The notes below the pieces were generated by a model that worked only from the letters and a program-made list of their open reading frames with translations, did not search any database and was not told the DNA's origin. A DNA stretch of 64,000 nt from positions 24,885,704 through 24,949,703 of the forward strand of contig CM051018.1 of NCBI GenBank assembly GCA_027704905.1, given 5' to 3'. Made by a program: the position numbers and the translations under genes. Positions 63,954 to 64,000 of this stretch are shown here, piece after piece. Numbering within the stretch: the first letter of the stretch is position 1; each line of letters opens with the position of its first letter. The stretch is from Muraenolepis orangiensis (taxonomy: Eukaryota > Chordata > Actinopteri > Gadiformes > Muraenolepididae).

Positions 63954-64000
63954 CTAGATCACAGACAGGTTAGCATGACCACCTCATACTCTCCAGTAAG

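Overview
The window is vertebrate nuclear DNA, almost certainly from a teleost fish. It has GT-AG introns, fish-type Rex1/L2, L1-Tx1 and Ty3/gypsy relics, tRNA-derived SINEs and an extreme load of micro- and minisatellites. That repeat load resembles cod-like (gadiform) genomes, but this placement is only an inference. No bacterial, phage or CRISPR content was seen.

Layout. 1-28.7 kb is gene-poor: decayed retroelements (Ty3/gypsy at 0.8-2.9 and 19.3-20.0 kb, a non-LTR 3' end at 14.5-15.1 kb, a hAT-like non-autonomous DNA element at 20.2-22.1 kb, SINE copies) separated by large tandem arrays. The largest arrays are a 25/29-bp array at 5.2-6.6 kb, a 12-bp array at 9.9-11.0 kb and a 21-bp array at 24.1-27.0 kb. 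28.8-46.4 kb holds nine plus-strand exons of a PLD5-like gene (catalytically degenerate phospholipase D family, type II membrane protein). Its 5' exon(s) were not found. 46.4-50.4 kb is intergenic. 51.1-61.1 kb holds a complete 11-exon CFAP36 (CCDC104/BARTL1) gene on the plus strand. From 63.6 kb to the window end are the last two exons of PPP4R3 (SMEK; probably ppp4r3b) on the minus strand, convergent with CFAP36.

The CFAP36/PPP4R3B tail-to-tail pair matches the neighbour pair I recall at human 2p16.1, which supports both names. The three genes are not known to share a pathway: CFAP36 is an ARL3-binding ciliary protein, PPP4R3 is a regulatory subunit of protein phosphatase 4, and PLD5 is a presumed pseudo-enzyme.

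The most distinctive aspect is how tandem repeats have entered gene structure. There is an in-frame 8 x 14-residue repeat in CFAP36. The pld5-like stop codon lies inside the first unit of a 41-bp minisatellite. Several splice sites abut GT, CA or CT microsatellites. I did not find a convincing new multi-gene system. Exon boundaries were set by hand from splice signals, reading phase and remembered family sequences, without alignment software.
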